From positions 1 through 64,000 of the forward strand of contig NZ_JHVL01000007.1 in assembly GCF_000620125.1 (NCBI RefSeq): a stretch of DNA of 64,000 nt, read 5' to 3'. Both the position numbers and the translations under genes were made by a program. Numbering within the stretch: position 1 is the stretch's first letter; each line of letters begins with the position of its first letter. The stretch is from Clostridiisalibacter paucivorans DSM 22131. Lineage in GTDB: Bacteria > Bacillota > Clostridia > Tissierellales > Clostridiisalibacteraceae. Below, piece by piece: positions 35,186 to 43,705 of this stretch. The notes below the pieces were generated by a model that was not told where the DNA came from, made no database searches, and saw only the letters and a program-made list of their open reading frames with translations.

Positions 35186-35515
35186 CTAGTCCTTCGTGGC
35201 TTCAATTTTTTCTGCTGCTACTTCTAAATAAAATCCCATAATAACCTCAACGCTTAAGATTCGGTACTCACCGGTATCACAGCGAATCAGCATGCCAGGT
35301 TCAATCACCGCATCAGGAATCCTTCTAAACTGAAAGGTAGCATTAGCCTTGGTGTAGGCGGCCATATTGGCCCACTTTCTTGATCCGTGTCTTTCATCCC
35401 TATACGCACGAACACTGGCGATGATCTCTTCTCCCTTAGAAGAGAATCCTTCATCGTCTTTCATGGGAATCGAATCGATTATGTCGATTCGGGTGTTCAT
35501 CTTCCCAAAGCTCAT
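35186..35515 (-). CDS. Phage head closure protein
   Basis: A 109-residue SPP1 gp16/HK97 stopper-type protein (MNTRIDIIDSIPMKDDEGFS, ASVRAYRDERHGSRKWANMA, and a conserved RCDTGEYRILSVE). It closes the portal channel after DNA packaging and accepts the tail. ATG 35515 is preferred over an upstream GTG because GGTGAAGGGT precedes it. Confidence 0.8.
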   Translation of the reverse strand: MSFGKMNTRIDIIDSIPMKDDEGFSSKGEEIIASVRAYRDERHGSRKWANMAAYTKANATFQFRRIPDAVIEPGMLIRCDTGEYRILSVEVIMGFYLEVAAEKIEATKD

Positions 35516-35633
35516 ACCCTTCACCTGCCTTTACTGCCTTCTCCTCATAACCATGACTGCGATCCTTTCGTCTGCCTTTTCGGTAGCATCTTTTCTGACG
35601 TTTCCTTCTTTTCTTCACCCATAGCCGTTTCAT
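35451..35633 (-). CDS. Possible small basic protein between connector and head closure genes
   Basis: A 60-codon frame starts with an ATG that overlaps the stop of the connector gene (TGATG), a configuration that favours re-initiation. The product would be very basic (MKRLWVKKRRKRQKRCYRKG) and overlaps the head closure gene by 65 bases in another frame. It fills an otherwise empty ~115-bp gap. No family is recognised, and it may be fortuitous. Confidence 0.3.
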   Translation of the reverse strand: MKRLWVKKRRKRQKRCYRKGRRKDRSHGYEEKAVKAGEGYELWEDEHPNRHNRFDSHERR

Positions 35634-35941
35634 CAGACCTGCCACTCCTTTCCCATGCGTAGAAGTAGATGTACTGTCTTCCACACCTGTTCTGAAGCAC
35701 TGACATTGTCATTAAAGAAACCACCGGTGGAGCCATCACGACTCTCATAAAAATGAGAAGCCAGCATAATGACCCCTTGCTCGGTGGTCGGTGACATGGT
35801 GTTTTCTTTGTAGAAGTCCGTCCCTAGATGCTGATAACCTTCGGCGTAGCTGATGGCAGCGGTAATGAACCCTTCTAGCAAGGCATCATCCTCATTATGG
35901 GTTACAATGAGATTTTGTTTTACCTTCTCAAGAAGCGTCAT
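35633..35941 (-). CDS. Head-tail connector (gp6-like)
   Basis: A 102-residue protein of the gp6/DUF3199-like adaptor class (MTLLEKVKQNLIVTHNEDDA, GFITAAISYAEGYQHLGTDF, QGVIMLASHFYESRDGS). It forms the first ring under the portal. It follows a small head-fibre-like gene and the capsid gene, the standard order. The start has only a weak Shine-Dalgarno site. Confidence 0.85.
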   Translation of the reverse strand: MTLLEKVKQNLIVTHNEDDALLEGFITAAISYAEGYQHLGTDFYKENTMSPTTEQGVIMLASHFYESRDGSTGGFFNDNVSASEQVWKTVHLLLRMGKEWQV

Positions 35942-35947
35942 CTACCA

Positions 35948-36172
35948 TCACTCGCTTTCCATCAGGCCAGCGGTTTTAAGCTTTAAAAGTAAGGCATTGA
36001 AATCTGCTACCAAATCCGCCACATCTACAGCGGTGCTGTCTGCTTGAAAAGCTGCAGGTTTCAACTCTGCTCCACCAAATGTGATTTTTCCTTCTGCAGT
36101 TACGGCAAGCTCTCCACCGATAACGGTTTTATCGCCACCCTGCTCGGTATAGTTTTTTGTGTTATATCCCAT
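35948..36172 (-). CDS. Head fibre-like small protein
   Basis: A 74-residue protein (MGYNTKNYTEQGGDKTVIGG, ELKPAAFQADSTAVDVADLV) resembling the short head-fibre/N-terminal anchor family seen next to capsid genes in Firmicutes phages. It would bind the capsid surface. The start follows AGGGAGGGAAAACC. Role inferred from family resemblance and position. Confidence 0.65.
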   Translation of the reverse strand: MGYNTKNYTEQGGDKTVIGGELAVTAEGKITFGGAELKPAAFQADSTAVDVADLVADFNALLLKLKTAGLMESE

Positions 36173-36236
36173 GGTTTTCCCTCCTTATCAAAGTGAAAGG
36201 AAGGCAGTAACTAGAACTACCTTCCCGTTAAATTAC

Positions 36237-37430
36237 TTAGGCCTTTTGCTGAAGGACCTTGATGGCTTCAGGAAGGATCAACTTCGCATCCAGTCTCTGA
36301 GATGCAAGGAATCCGACCTGACCATTTGCTGCATAGAGTTCATTCAGACGTTTGAAGGTTCTACCCTGACGATCAGCAATCCAGTAGTACTTGAAGTCTC
36401 CAAAGAGAATAGTCTTCTCACCCGCTGCAGCTACTGGCATGTACTGAGAAGTCACCACTGGACGATTCAGAATCGTATCCGGTGTTCCTGCCTGAACAGA
36501 TGGCTGCCACAAGTACTGACCCTGACCATCTTTGAGCTTTCTAATGGCTTTGATGGTCGCATCGTTCACAAGGAAGGTCGCATTCTTTCTATAGGCCGAC
36601 TTCAAGCTGTGGTACAGGTCCAGTACCTCATCAATGGTGATGGCTGTTGCGCTTGCAGCAGTCACACCAAGGCTTGCTCCACCAGTTGTATGAAGAAGAC
36701 CTGTAGGTTTGCTGCTTCCATTTCCAGTGAGGAAGCTTTCCTCTTCTGCAGCACCGATTCGTCTTGCAAACTCAGCTGCAATGTAGGCTTCAAGGTCGAA
36801 GTAGCTATCATTAAGAAGCTCATCAGAAACCTTCAGCATGGTACCAAGTTTGTAAGCTGACAAGGTCACCTGGGTGAAGGCATCGTCGCTCTCTTGGAAT
36901 GCACCCTCTTCGTCCATCCATGCAGCGGATCCATGGCTCGCAACTACAGGAATCTTTCGATCACCATAGCTGGTCGTAATCACGTTACACAGATTTCTAA
37001 GAAGGTTGGCCTCCTGAAGTGCCTGAATCAATTGGTTCTCATACTCATCCGGTACAAGGAAGCCACCCTCTGAATCGGTCCCGATCTGAAGTGCGTTGTG
37101 AACTGCAGGGTTCATCTTGTTTCTCATGGCACCCCAAAAGGCACTCTTATAGGCATCAGATGCTCTGCCGGTTTTTTCTTCGGTCATCTTATCAGGTCTT
37201 GATGCAAGAGGTTTGCTAAGGGCAGCTGAAAGCTCTCTGTCCATCATCTCTTGACGCTCAAGTCGTTCGATTTCTTTTCCAAGGCTGACCACTTCATCTT
37301 CCATCTTTTCATAGACGGCATTGTCCTCAGGTTTGATCAGACCATTCTCCTGACGATGTTCATCAAGGAATGACTTAGCCTGCTCCCAAACCTTGGCGCG
37401 TTTCTCTCTTAGTTCTTGAATTTTACTCAT
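36237..37430 (-). CDS. Major capsid protein, HK97 fold
   Basis: A 397-residue HK97-family capsid protein. The N-terminal ~100 residues are coiled-coil delta domain (SKIQELREKRAKVWEQAKSF) likely removed by the ClpP-like protease. The body carries LQIGTDSEGGFLVPDEYENQ, GDRKIPVVASHGSAAWMDEE and ILFGDFKYYWIADRQGRTFK. ATG 37430 is chosen: GGAGGT is 7 bases upstream, while the next ATG upstream touches it. Confidence 0.93.
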   Translation of the reverse strand: MSKIQELREKRAKVWEQAKSFLDEHRQENGLIKPEDNAVYEKMEDEVVSLGKEIERLERQEMMDRELSAALSKPLASRPDKMTEEKTGRASDAYKSAFWGAMRNKMNPAVHNALQIGTDSEGGFLVPDEYENQLIQALQEANLLRNLCNVITTSYGDRKIPVVASHGSAAWMDEEGAFQESDDAFTQVTLSAYKLGTMLKVSDELLNDSYFDLEAYIAAEFARRIGAAEEESFLTGNGSSKPTGLLHTTGGASLGVTAASATAITIDEVLDLYHSLKSAYRKNATFLVNDATIKAIRKLKDGQGQYLWQPSVQAGTPDTILNRPVVTSQYMPVAAAGEKTILFGDFKYYWIADRQGRTFKRLNELYAANGQVGFLASQRLDAKLILPEAIKVLQQKA

Positions 37431-37435
37431 ATTCA

Positions 37436-38257
37436 TTACCTCCAATTTTTAATCAGCTCCAGCCGTCTTTCCAGCTGGGCAATAGGGATCTGGTTTACTG
37501 AATGGGCAGGAGCCTTCAAATCGTCTTCACCTTGTGGTGCAGGTTCTACGCTCTTTTCTGGCTCCTTAGTTCTAGCGTCATCATCATGTGCTTTTAGGTA
37601 TTTCATCCTCGCCTTAATACCAGGGAGTTTGTTCCTTAGAGCATTTGTCACTGTCATCTGGTCAAAGATAAAGCCACCGGAACCTTCATCCACCGGCTCT
37701 GATTCATAAAGAATCTTGTCGGCAAACTTCAGCTCGATGGCTTTGTGGGCACTCATCCAGGTTTCAGCGTCCATCATGTGTGAGATTTTCGCTCTGGAAA
37801 GGCCCGTCTTTGTCTGATAAGCATTGATAATGCTCTCTTTTACTTCACTGAGTAGGTTAATCCCCACCTGCAGATCCGCTACTTCGCCAGCAATAAGCAT
37901 GGCTGGGTTATGGATCATGATTACTGACAGTGGGGAAACACACACTTCATCTCCCGCCATGGCAATGACTGAAGCGGCACTGGCTGCGAGTCCATCTATA
38001 TGGACACTGACCTTGCCGGGATACTCTTTAAGCATGTTGTAAATCTGTGCAGCAGCGAAGGTATCTCCACCTGGTGAGTGTATCTTTACAACAATGTCAT
38101 CCGTCTCCGGGCCACTGCCATAAAGCTCCGTCTTAAACTGTTTAGGGGTGATATCATCATCAAACCAAGAAGACTCTGCAATGTACCCTTCAAGGTGCAG
38201 GGTTCTCACTGTAGGCTCCTCGGCTTCATTCACCACCCATCGCCAAAATTTGTCCAT
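37436..38257 (-). CDS. ClpP-like (S14) head maturation protease
   Basis: A 273-residue serine protease. Seen are IHSPGGDTFAAAQIYNMLKE, the nucleophile Ser in DGLAASAASVIAMAGDEV, and the His of LSVIMIHNPAMLIAG. It processes the capsid delta domain, and possibly itself, during prohead maturation. It sits between portal and capsid genes, with 5 bp to the capsid start. Start after AAAGGAGGTTGATTAG. Confidence 0.92.
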   Translation of the reverse strand: MDKFWRWVVNEAEEPTVRTLHLEGYIAESSWFDDDITPKQFKTELYGSGPETDDIVVKIHSPGGDTFAAAQIYNMLKEYPGKVSVHIDGLAASAASVIAMAGDEVCVSPLSVIMIHNPAMLIAGEVADLQVGINLLSEVKESIINAYQTKTGLSRAKISHMMDAETWMSAHKAIELKFADKILYESEPVDEGSGGFIFDQMTVTNALRNKLPGIKARMKYLKAHDDDARTKEPEKSVEPAPQGEDDLKAPAHSVNQIPIAQLERRLELIKNWR

Positions 38258-38281
38258 CTAATCAACCTCCTTTCGGGCATG

Positions 38282-38312
38282 AAAAAAGCACTCCTCGATT
38301 TTGAGAAATGCT
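38282..38312 (-). terminator. Intrinsic terminator between portal and protease genes
   Basis: Minus-strand AGCATTTCTC-AAAATC-GAGGAGTGCT (10 bp with two G-U pairs) then six T, followed after 8 bases by the protease RBS. The rest of the 117-bp gap shows nothing else. Confidence 0.8.
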
Positions 38313-38374
38313 GTTGATACTTCCAATTTGTTTTCTAGTTGTCCACAGAAATGGGCCAAGTTATACACTTATCA

Positions 38375-39610
38375 TCAAGGCTCATCACCACCAGACTCAT
38401 CCATGGATTTCTTTGCATAGGCCCCAGCCATCTTAAGAGGTAGCATGTTGCCGTTGACCAGATACAAATCTCCGCCATCTTCTTCAGAAATAGGATCCAT
38501 GTTCTCCATCCTCCTCACATCATTAACGGAGAAGAAACCGTTTTGAATACCGATGGCGTATCCATCCATCCTGGATTTATAATCCCCACGCATAAGTGCC
38601 GAAGCATTGAAGGACACGAAACACTGACCTTTCTCTTTCTCAAGAAAGAGCTTCTTGTTCATTGCCTGTTCTATTCGGACCAGCCAAGGTCTGATGGTAT
38701 GGACAACAAAGCTGATGGATTGGTTTTCAATGTTACTGAATGAACTCTTGCTAAGGTCCGCCACCATATGAGGTGGCACTTGAAAGATTCTACAAATCTC
38801 TTCGATCTGAAACTTTCTCGTTTCAAGAAACTGCGCATCGGAGTTGGGCATGCTGATGGCTTGGTACTGAAGGCCATCTTCAAGGACTGCCACCTTGTTG
38901 CTGTTTCCACTTCCCCCATAAGCCGCCTGCCAGGCATCTCTCACTTTTGATGGATCCTTGATGGTTCCTGATGTTGAAAGAATACCGCTTGGTGTAGCGT
39001 TGTTGGCAAAGAACCTCCCACCATATTCTTCAGCGGCTATGTTAAGTCCGATGGCATTTTTCGCAAGGGCCACCGGTGAGTAACCCATGACACCATCAAA
39101 GCCTAGACCCGGTACATGAAGAACATCCTCCGGCCCTAGATAATGGGTGGTGGTGTCCTTCCTATAAGCGTAGTAGAGATTGCCATTCTTATCTCGATCC
39201 ACCGTCATCTTATCGGGAAGCAGGGGATAAAGATGCACCACTTCCCCTTTACCATTTCGAATGATCTGGCAGTAGGCATTTCCCCATAGAAGAAGGTGGG
39301 TCATCATGGTTTCCCTTAAGGTAAAGGACGTCATCTCCGGGTTTGGTTCATCGTGCAGTATCCTATACAGCGGATGGGTGTACAGCTTTTCTTTGCCATC
39401 ACCTTGATACCTGTAAGTGTGAAGGGGTAATGATGCCACTGTCTCTGCAATGATTCGCACACAGGCAAAGACTGCTGTGGTCTGCATGGAGCTTCGCTCG
39501 TTGACGATTTTTCCCGATATACTTTGACCCATATAAAAGTTTGGTGCACTACTGACACTATCTGTAGGCTCTGCTCTCGCCTTAAAGAGCCATTTAAAAA
39601 AGTTCGCCAT
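38375..39610 (-). CDS. Phage portal protein, HK97 family
   Basis: A 411-residue portal (MANFFKWLFKARAEPTDSVS, TTAVFACVRIIAETVASLPL, LLLWGNAYCQIIRNGKGEVV, FSNIENQSISFVVHTIRPWL). It forms the dodecameric ring at the capsid vertex through which DNA is packaged and leaves. It follows the large terminase by 20 bp. Start after GAAGGGGGTGAACATAG. Confidence 0.93.
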   Translation of the reverse strand: MANFFKWLFKARAEPTDSVSSAPNFYMGQSISGKIVNERSSMQTTAVFACVRIIAETVASLPLHTYRYQGDGKEKLYTHPLYRILHDEPNPEMTSFTLRETMMTHLLLWGNAYCQIIRNGKGEVVHLYPLLPDKMTVDRDKNGNLYYAYRKDTTTHYLGPEDVLHVPGLGFDGVMGYSPVALAKNAIGLNIAAEEYGGRFFANNATPSGILSTSGTIKDPSKVRDAWQAAYGGSGNSNKVAVLEDGLQYQAISMPNSDAQFLETRKFQIEEICRIFQVPPHMVADLSKSSFSNIENQSISFVVHTIRPWLVRIEQAMNKKLFLEKEKGQCFVSFNASALMRGDYKSRMDGYAIGIQNGFFSVNDVRRMENMDPISEEDGGDLYLVNGNMLPLKMAGAYAKKSMDESGGDEP

Positions 39611-39629
39611 AATCTATGTTCACCCCCTT

Positions 39630-41186
39630 CTATCCTAAAATGATCATGTCGCGTTCATCATAAATAGACCCATCATCATCTGGCGGATTCACTGTAGCTC
39701 TGGCAAGGCCCATGATCATGGCCACAATACCATCTATCTTTTCTGAGGACTTTTCCTTATCCACCTTGATGTTTCCAGCAGGGTCCGTTCTGACCACAAT
39801 GTTATCTGCCATCCACCGAAGAACCGGGTGACCGCCATGGGCTATCTGCTTACTTAAGGTGAGTCGCATGAGATCCTTTGTTGGTGGAGACATGTCTTTA
39901 AAGCCCTGACCAAAAGGTACAACGGTAAATCCCATACCCTCTAGGTTCTGACTCATTTGCGTTGCACCCCAGCGGTCATAGACAATTTCTCTGATATTGT
40001 ATTTCTCACCAAGACGTTCGATGAATTTTTCGATGAATCCATAGTGGACCACGTTTCCTTCTGTAAGATTTAGAAGTCCCTGCCTGTGCCAGATGTCATA
40101 GGGAACACTGTCTCTTTTTACGCGCTGATGAAGGGTTTCTTCTGGCAGCCAAAAGTATGGGAGCACCTGAAACTTGTCTCCCTCTTCTAATGGAGGGAAC
40201 ACTAAAACAAAAGCGGTGATGTCACTGGTTGATGATAGGTCAAGACCTCCATAGCAGACTCGCCCTTTCAGCTCTTCCGGGTCTACAGGATAGTTACAAA
40301 GGTCCCACTTATCCATGGGCATCCATTTGATTTCCTGCTTTAACCACATGTTCAGTCTCAGCTGTTTAAACAAGGCGAGATCTGCCGGATCGTCTTTGAC
40401 TTGATTGTAGTGCTCCCTGACCCTCTCTATAGAAATGGTATGGCCAAGACTAGGGTTGGCCTTATACCAGTTGTTTTCATCTTCAATGTCCGCATCATCT
40501 TCTAACCCATAGATAATGGCCAGGAATGTCGGATCTACTCTCTTGCCTTCAAGTATGTCTTTCGCCTTTTGATGCATCTCCCAGCCATAGCCAGAGAGTT
40601 GATTACCTGCAGTGGTAAGGTATAAAAACAGCGGCTGGGTTCTCGCATCCCCTGAACCGGTGGTCAGCATCTTGGCAAGGTCTGGATTCGGATAGGTCCA
40701 AATCTCATCAAGGATAACGCAGGAAGCATTGATACCGGATTTTGATTTTACATCGGAACTTAATACCTGATAGAAGCTTCCTGTCTTTGGATAGACGATT
40801 CGCTTGGTGGATCTCACCAGATTGGTCACTTTTGATAGAGTTGGATTTCCTTCCACGAAGTTCATACTGGTGTTAAAAATAATGCTGGCCTGTTGTCTAT
40901 CACAAGCGGCTACATACACTTCTGCGTTGGGTTCTCCATCAGCTAAAAGCATGTAAAGGGCAATGGCTGCGCCCAGCTCCGACTTACCGTTTTTCTTGCC
41001 AATCTCCACATAAGCGGTTCGGTACTGGCGGGTACCATCTTCTCTCAAGGTTCCAAAGAGGCGCCTCACCAAATCCTTCTCCCAGGGAAGTAACTTAAAA
41101 GGCTGACCGGCCCATCTGCCTTTGGTCAGCTTCAGTTGTTCGATAAAGTTTATAGCGTGATTGGCATGAGCTTCACTAAATGGCAT
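39630..41186 (-). CDS. Terminase large subunit
   Basis: A 518-residue packaging motor of the Terminase_1/HK97-like group. The ATPase half has a Walker A-like GKKNGKSELGAA and Walker B CVILDEIWTYPN; the nuclease half has GGLDLSSTSDITAFVLVFPP and VYDRWGATQMSQNLE. It cuts concatemers and pumps DNA into the prohead. It follows the P27-family small subunit; such pairs are usually cos-type packagers. Confidence 0.93.
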   Translation of the reverse strand: MPFSEAHANHAINFIEQLKLTKGRWAGQPFKLLPWEKDLVRRLFGTLREDGTRQYRTAYVEIGKKNGKSELGAAIALYMLLADGEPNAEVYVAACDRQQASIIFNTSMNFVEGNPTLSKVTNLVRSTKRIVYPKTGSFYQVLSSDVKSKSGINASCVILDEIWTYPNPDLAKMLTTGSGDARTQPLFLYLTTAGNQLSGYGWEMHQKAKDILEGKRVDPTFLAIIYGLEDDADIEDENNWYKANPSLGHTISIERVREHYNQVKDDPADLALFKQLRLNMWLKQEIKWMPMDKWDLCNYPVDPEELKGRVCYGGLDLSSTSDITAFVLVFPPLEEGDKFQVLPYFWLPEETLHQRVKRDSVPYDIWHRQGLLNLTEGNVVHYGFIEKFIERLGEKYNIREIVYDRWGATQMSQNLEGMGFTVVPFGQGFKDMSPPTKDLMRLTLSKQIAHGGHPVLRWMADNIVVRTDPAGNIKVDKEKSSEKIDGIVAMIMGLARATVNPPDDDGSIYDERDMIILG

Positions 41187-41206
41187 AGGCGTCTCCTCCT
41201 TTCAAA

Positions 41207-41719
41207 TTAGTCGTCCTTACTCTTTTTTAGAATGTCCTCCGCCTTCGGTACATTGGATAGCAGCTCTTCCATGGCATCGCCCTCGATGGTGTTACCGCTG
41301 TTATTGATGTTGAGTCTACTTCTGGCAGATGGGCTTAGCCCAAGCTCTGAACAGAAGTTTCTCATTTGTTTAAGGTTTTGCTGGGCAATGGACACCTGAG
41401 GAATCTGCTGAATGTATCCTGAAGCGGTCTTTAAAATGGATCCATGCTTTGAGATGAATTCTTCTGCTTCCTTCCATCTAGCGTAGGCTTGACAGTACCC
41501 GGCAAAGGCTGCCATATCCACTTGAGTCAGTAGTCCCATGGCTTCCAGTTCTTTTGATAGCCTTCTCCATTCTTTCTTGGCATCCGGTTCCAGCCATGAC
41601 GGGCACTTGGGTGCTATCTGTTTTGGTTTTGGTTCATTCTTATTCAGTGGTCTTTTTCCTGGATTGCCTTCCAGCTCTTTGACCGCTGTAGGTTTTGGTG
41701 GTCTTCCTCTACCTGCCAT
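41207..41719 (-). CDS. Terminase small subunit, P27 family
   Basis: A 170-residue P27-family protein (GRGRPPKPTAVKELEGNPGK, then PLNKNEPKPKQIAPKCPSWL). It recognises the packaging site and recruits the large subunit. The ATG at 41719 is chosen, 8 bases after AGGAGG; an upstream GTG overlaps that site. Unlike many phages of this type, the HNH gene is not adjacent but 5.8 kb upstream. Confidence 0.9.
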   Translation of the reverse strand: MAGRGRPPKPTAVKELEGNPGKRPLNKNEPKPKQIAPKCPSWLEPDAKKEWRRLSKELEAMGLLTQVDMAAFAGYCQAYARWKEAEEFISKHGSILKTASGYIQQIPQVSIAQQNLKQMRNFCSELGLSPSARSRLNINNSGNTIEGDAMEELLSNVPKAEDILKKSKDD

Positions 41720-41746
41720 AACTTTCACCTCCTTCTTTTACTGCAA

Positions 41747-41770
41747 AGAAAAAGAGCCATTTCAAGGCTC
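41747..41770 (-). terminator. Intrinsic terminator upstream of terminase genes
   Basis: Minus-strand GAGCC-TTGAAAT-GGCTC (5 bp) then TTTTTCTTT, ahead of the small terminase RBS. Confidence 0.65.
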
Positions 41771-41779
41771 CAAATGTTA

Positions 41780-41995
41780 TTAATTCACTTTGTTTATGTC
41801 GATTTTAACTTCTTCAACTGCCCATCCTGTGAAGTCTTTGAACCATTTCTTTGAAAACTTCTCTGCCATCTCTTCGGTGTCCCAGTAGCAGGCTTTGTCA
41901 AAATCAAAGGTCCATTTGGGGTGGCCATCCCACATGCTGAGGTATAGCTTCTTACCCGCTTTCGTTTGCATCGTTACTGTGTAGAAAATCTCCAT
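41780..41995 (-). CDS. Small hypothetical phage protein
   Basis: A 71-residue protein (MEIFYTVTMQTKAGKKLYLS, then MWDGHPKWTFDFDKACYWDT) of unknown function. It starts after AAGGAGGCG, and the upstream 33-bp promoter-like element (copy 2) gives it a short leader that is nearly identical to that of the gene at 43281. A terminator follows, so it may be a single-gene transcription unit. Confidence 0.75.
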   Translation of the reverse strand: MEIFYTVTMQTKAGKKLYLSMWDGHPKWTFDFDKACYWDTEEMAEKFSKKWFKDFTGWAVEEVKIDINKVN

Positions 41996-42023
41996 TTTTT
42001 TCGCCTCCTTCGTTTTGGTATAT

Positions 42024-42056
42024 ACATATATCACTCTGAAGGCTAAATTAGTCAAG
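42024..42056 (-). promoter_or_regulatory. 33-bp promoter-like element, copy 2
   Basis: Minus strand: CTTGACT, then GAGTGATATATGT 17 bases after TTGACT, ending next to the leader ACCAAAACGAAGGAGG. TTGACT is a good -35 box and GATATA a possible -10. It lies 29 bp upstream of the gene at 41995. Confidence 0.6.
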
Positions 42057-42058
42057 GA

Positions 42059-42268
42059 TTACTTCCCACGAATTCCTTTATAATTAAAGTTCCCTTTTCG
42101 AATCTCTTCATGATCTGCTTCCACAGCTTTGTTATATTCAGGGTCTTTTGTTTCCTGCTCTTTGCAGCTTATGCAGATGCACTGCTCATTAAACATCGAC
42201 ATGATTCGCCCACCTTCTAAGCTTCCACCGCAGCGGTCACAATGTTTCTGACTAAAAAATCGATCCAT
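42059..42268 (-). CDS. Small zinc-ribbon-like phage protein
   Basis: A 69-residue protein with two CxxC pairs (HCDRCGGSLEGG and QCICISCKEQE) that would bind one zinc. The rest is charged. It starts after AGGAGGTTCAGATAG, 14 bp downstream of the preceding gene, in the operon headed by the 273-residue amidoligase-like protein. Function unknown; DNA, RNA or protein binding is possible. Confidence 0.7.
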   Translation of the reverse strand: MDRFFSQKHCDRCGGSLEGGRIMSMFNEQCICISCKEQETKDPEYNKAVEADHEEIRKGNFNYKGIRGK

Positions 42269-42281
42269 CTATCTGAACCTC

Positions 42282-42473
42282 CTACTCTATATCCACATAT
42301 TCCATTAACATGGCTAGGGCCTCATCATAGCTCTTGGCACCACTCGTGATTCGCTTAATCATTTCATCTGCCTTTTCAGGCTCCCCAGCTTCCTTCAGGG
42401 TTCGTGACACAATCCCCATCAGATTAAAGATGTTACCATCCTCGCCAATGAGTCTGCATTTAGGTTTCATCAT
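42282..42473 (-). CDS. Small conserved phage protein
   Basis: A 63-residue protein (MMKPKCRLIGEDGNIFNLMG, then IVSRTLKEAGEPEKADEMIK). Short proteins with this PKCxLxGxDGNxFxLxGxxxxxL pattern are common in Firmicutes phages and mobile elements, with unknown function. The start at 42473 overlaps the previous gene by 14 bases and follows AAAGGTG. Confidence 0.75.
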   Translation of the reverse strand: MMKPKCRLIGEDGNIFNLMGIVSRTLKEAGEPEKADEMIKRITSGAKSYDEALAMLMEYVDIE

Positions 42474-43281
42474 TTTCATCCACCTTTCTGAAAGCACCAC
42501 TTCCTTCCAGGTGCTTAAGAAGTGTCTTCCTGGTTTCCTTATACTCCGGTCCATTCATCCCGATACGGATCAGCCAGGTTCTAAGGGCATACTTGGGATT
42601 ATCATCTTGGGCCTGTTTGTAGGATGCGCGGTTTAAGGTTCTTCCGTAGTTCGCTATGAGAACACATAAATCCTGAAGTGCCTTGATCCTTTCTGGATTC
42701 AAGTTTGAGCTGTGAAGTTTGAAGGTGAACGTCTTCTCATTAAAATCAATCTGAAATCCTGGACACCTGTTTGTCCCCAGTTCTTCAAGGGCTTCTTTAA
42801 GCGCCTCCAAATCTTTAATCTCTGGCTTATTCAGGTCTTCTGCAAACCCATCATCCATGAAGGCTTCCTCTGTTTCAAAAGCCATCATGATAAGCCGCTG
42901 CTTGCTGCAAAGCATGTTGATGATATTCTTCAGGCTATCAGCTGTGTGATCTTCAAAGTTTAATTTAACTTCGACCCCACTAAGTTCTTCTAGCAGATTA
43001 GTCGATTCAGCATTTTGAGCTGCCTCATGAGTTTCAGTTTGATTCATCTGCACTTCATCACTTTCCTCTTGATCAGTCAGTGGCTCTGGTTCTAATTGTT
43101 GATTCAGGATTTCTTCCATGGTGATGGGCTCTCCATCGCCTCTCGTAATACCACCATGTCTGTCTATGGTGTAGACTTCATTTTCTGTTCTGATTTCATA
43201 AGCAAAGCTTGGAACACTTAGGTACTTGGGTTTCACGCCAAAGTGCTCGCCCAGTTGTTTGATCATTTCTTTCCGGTCCAT
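42460..43281 (-). CDS. Hypothetical protein with amidoligase-like C-terminus
   Basis: A 273-residue protein. The N-terminal ~100 residues include an acidic linker. The last ~40 residues (NPKYALRTWLIRIGMNG, then KHLEGSGAFRK) match the C-terminus of the amidoligase encoded at 44942-45865 (NPKFSMRTWLNRIGFIG, KHLDGSAAWRF) at about 21 of 36 positions, and the preceding helix is similar too. It may be a degenerate amidoligase relative without the catalytic core, or share a binding module. Start ATG 43281, 8 bases after GGAGG. It heads an operon under copy 3 of the 33-bp element. Confidence 0.7.
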   Translation of the reverse strand: MDRKEMIKQLGEHFGVKPKYLSVPSFAYEIRTENEVYTIDRHGGITRGDGEPITMEEILNQQLEPEPLTDQEESDEVQMNQTETHEAAQNAESTNLLEELSGVEVKLNFEDHTADSLKNIINMLCSKQRLIMMAFETEEAFMDDGFAEDLNKPEIKDLEALKEALEELGTNRCPGFQIDFNEKTFTFKLHSSNLNPERIKALQDLCVLIANYGRTLNRASYKQAQDDNPKYALRTWLIRIGMNGPEYKETRKTLLKHLEGSGAFRKVDENDET

Positions 43282-43308
43282 ATTCATACCTCCTTCGTTT
43301 TGGTACTT

Positions 43309-43341
43309 ACATATATCACTCTAAACACAGGATATAGCAAG
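43309..43341 (-). promoter_or_regulatory. 33-bp promoter-like element, copy 3
   Basis: Minus strand: CTTGCTA, then GAGTGATATATGT at the same spacing as in the other four copies, followed by AAGTACCAAAACGAAGGAGG. A start near 43304 would give a leader of about 23 nt for the gene at 43281. Confidence 0.65.
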
Positions 43342-43360
43342 CGATATATTTTCATTTTTG

Positions 43361-43394
43361 GAATTGGAAATTCTACCATTGAATTGGTAATTTC
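43361..43394. promoter_or_regulatory. Paired GAATTGG-AATTTC operator-like repeats
   Basis: GAATTGGAAATTC (43361-43373, arms GAATT/AATTC) and the close copy GAATTGGTAATTTC (43381-43394) are 20 bp apart, two helical turns, between the divergent AbrB-like gene and copy 3 of the 33-bp element. They look like tandem operator sites, possibly for the AbrB-like protein itself. Confidence 0.45.
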
Positions 43395-43432
43395 TTTCAT
43401 ATACCATAGTAGTAACAACCTAGGAGGTGCAA

Positions 43433-43681
43433 ATGAAATCAACAGGCATTGTTCGGAAAGTTGATCAGCTTGGAAGAATCGTCATCCCAAAAGAACTAAG
43501 AGACACACTCGGCATCGATCAGAAATCACCACTTGAGATTTTCACCAGTGAAGATACCATCATCCTCGGCAAGTACGAGCCACAGTGCGCAATCTGCGGT
43601 AATGCAAAAGGCACTCGCAAATTCAAAGGAAAGCTCATCTGCAATAATTGTATTGCCTTTATCAAAGAAGCAGGCCGCTAA
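43433..43681 (+). CDS. AbrB/SpoVT-type regulator with zinc knuckle
   Basis: An 82-residue protein on the strand opposite to its neighbours. Residues 1-45 form the AbrB swapped-hairpin domain (IVRKVDQLGRIVIPKELRDT). The tail has CAICGNAKGTRKFKG and CNNC, a four-cysteine zinc site. It binds DNA and is the best candidate regulator for the 33-bp promoter set around it. The start follows AGGAGGTGCAA. Its terminator overlaps the stop codon. Confidence 0.87.
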   Translation: MKSTGIVRKVDQLGRIVIPKELRDTLGIDQKSPLEIFTSEDTIILGKYEPQCAICGNAKGTRKFKGKLICNNCIAFIKEAGR

Positions 43682-43697
43682 GCCTGCTTTTTGCTTT
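43669..43697 (+). terminator. Terminator of AbrB-like gene
   Basis: AGCAGGC-CGCTAA-GCCTGCT followed by TTTTGCTTTTT; the stop codon lies in the loop. Confidence 0.8.
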
Positions 43698-43705
43698 TTC
43701 AGTTT

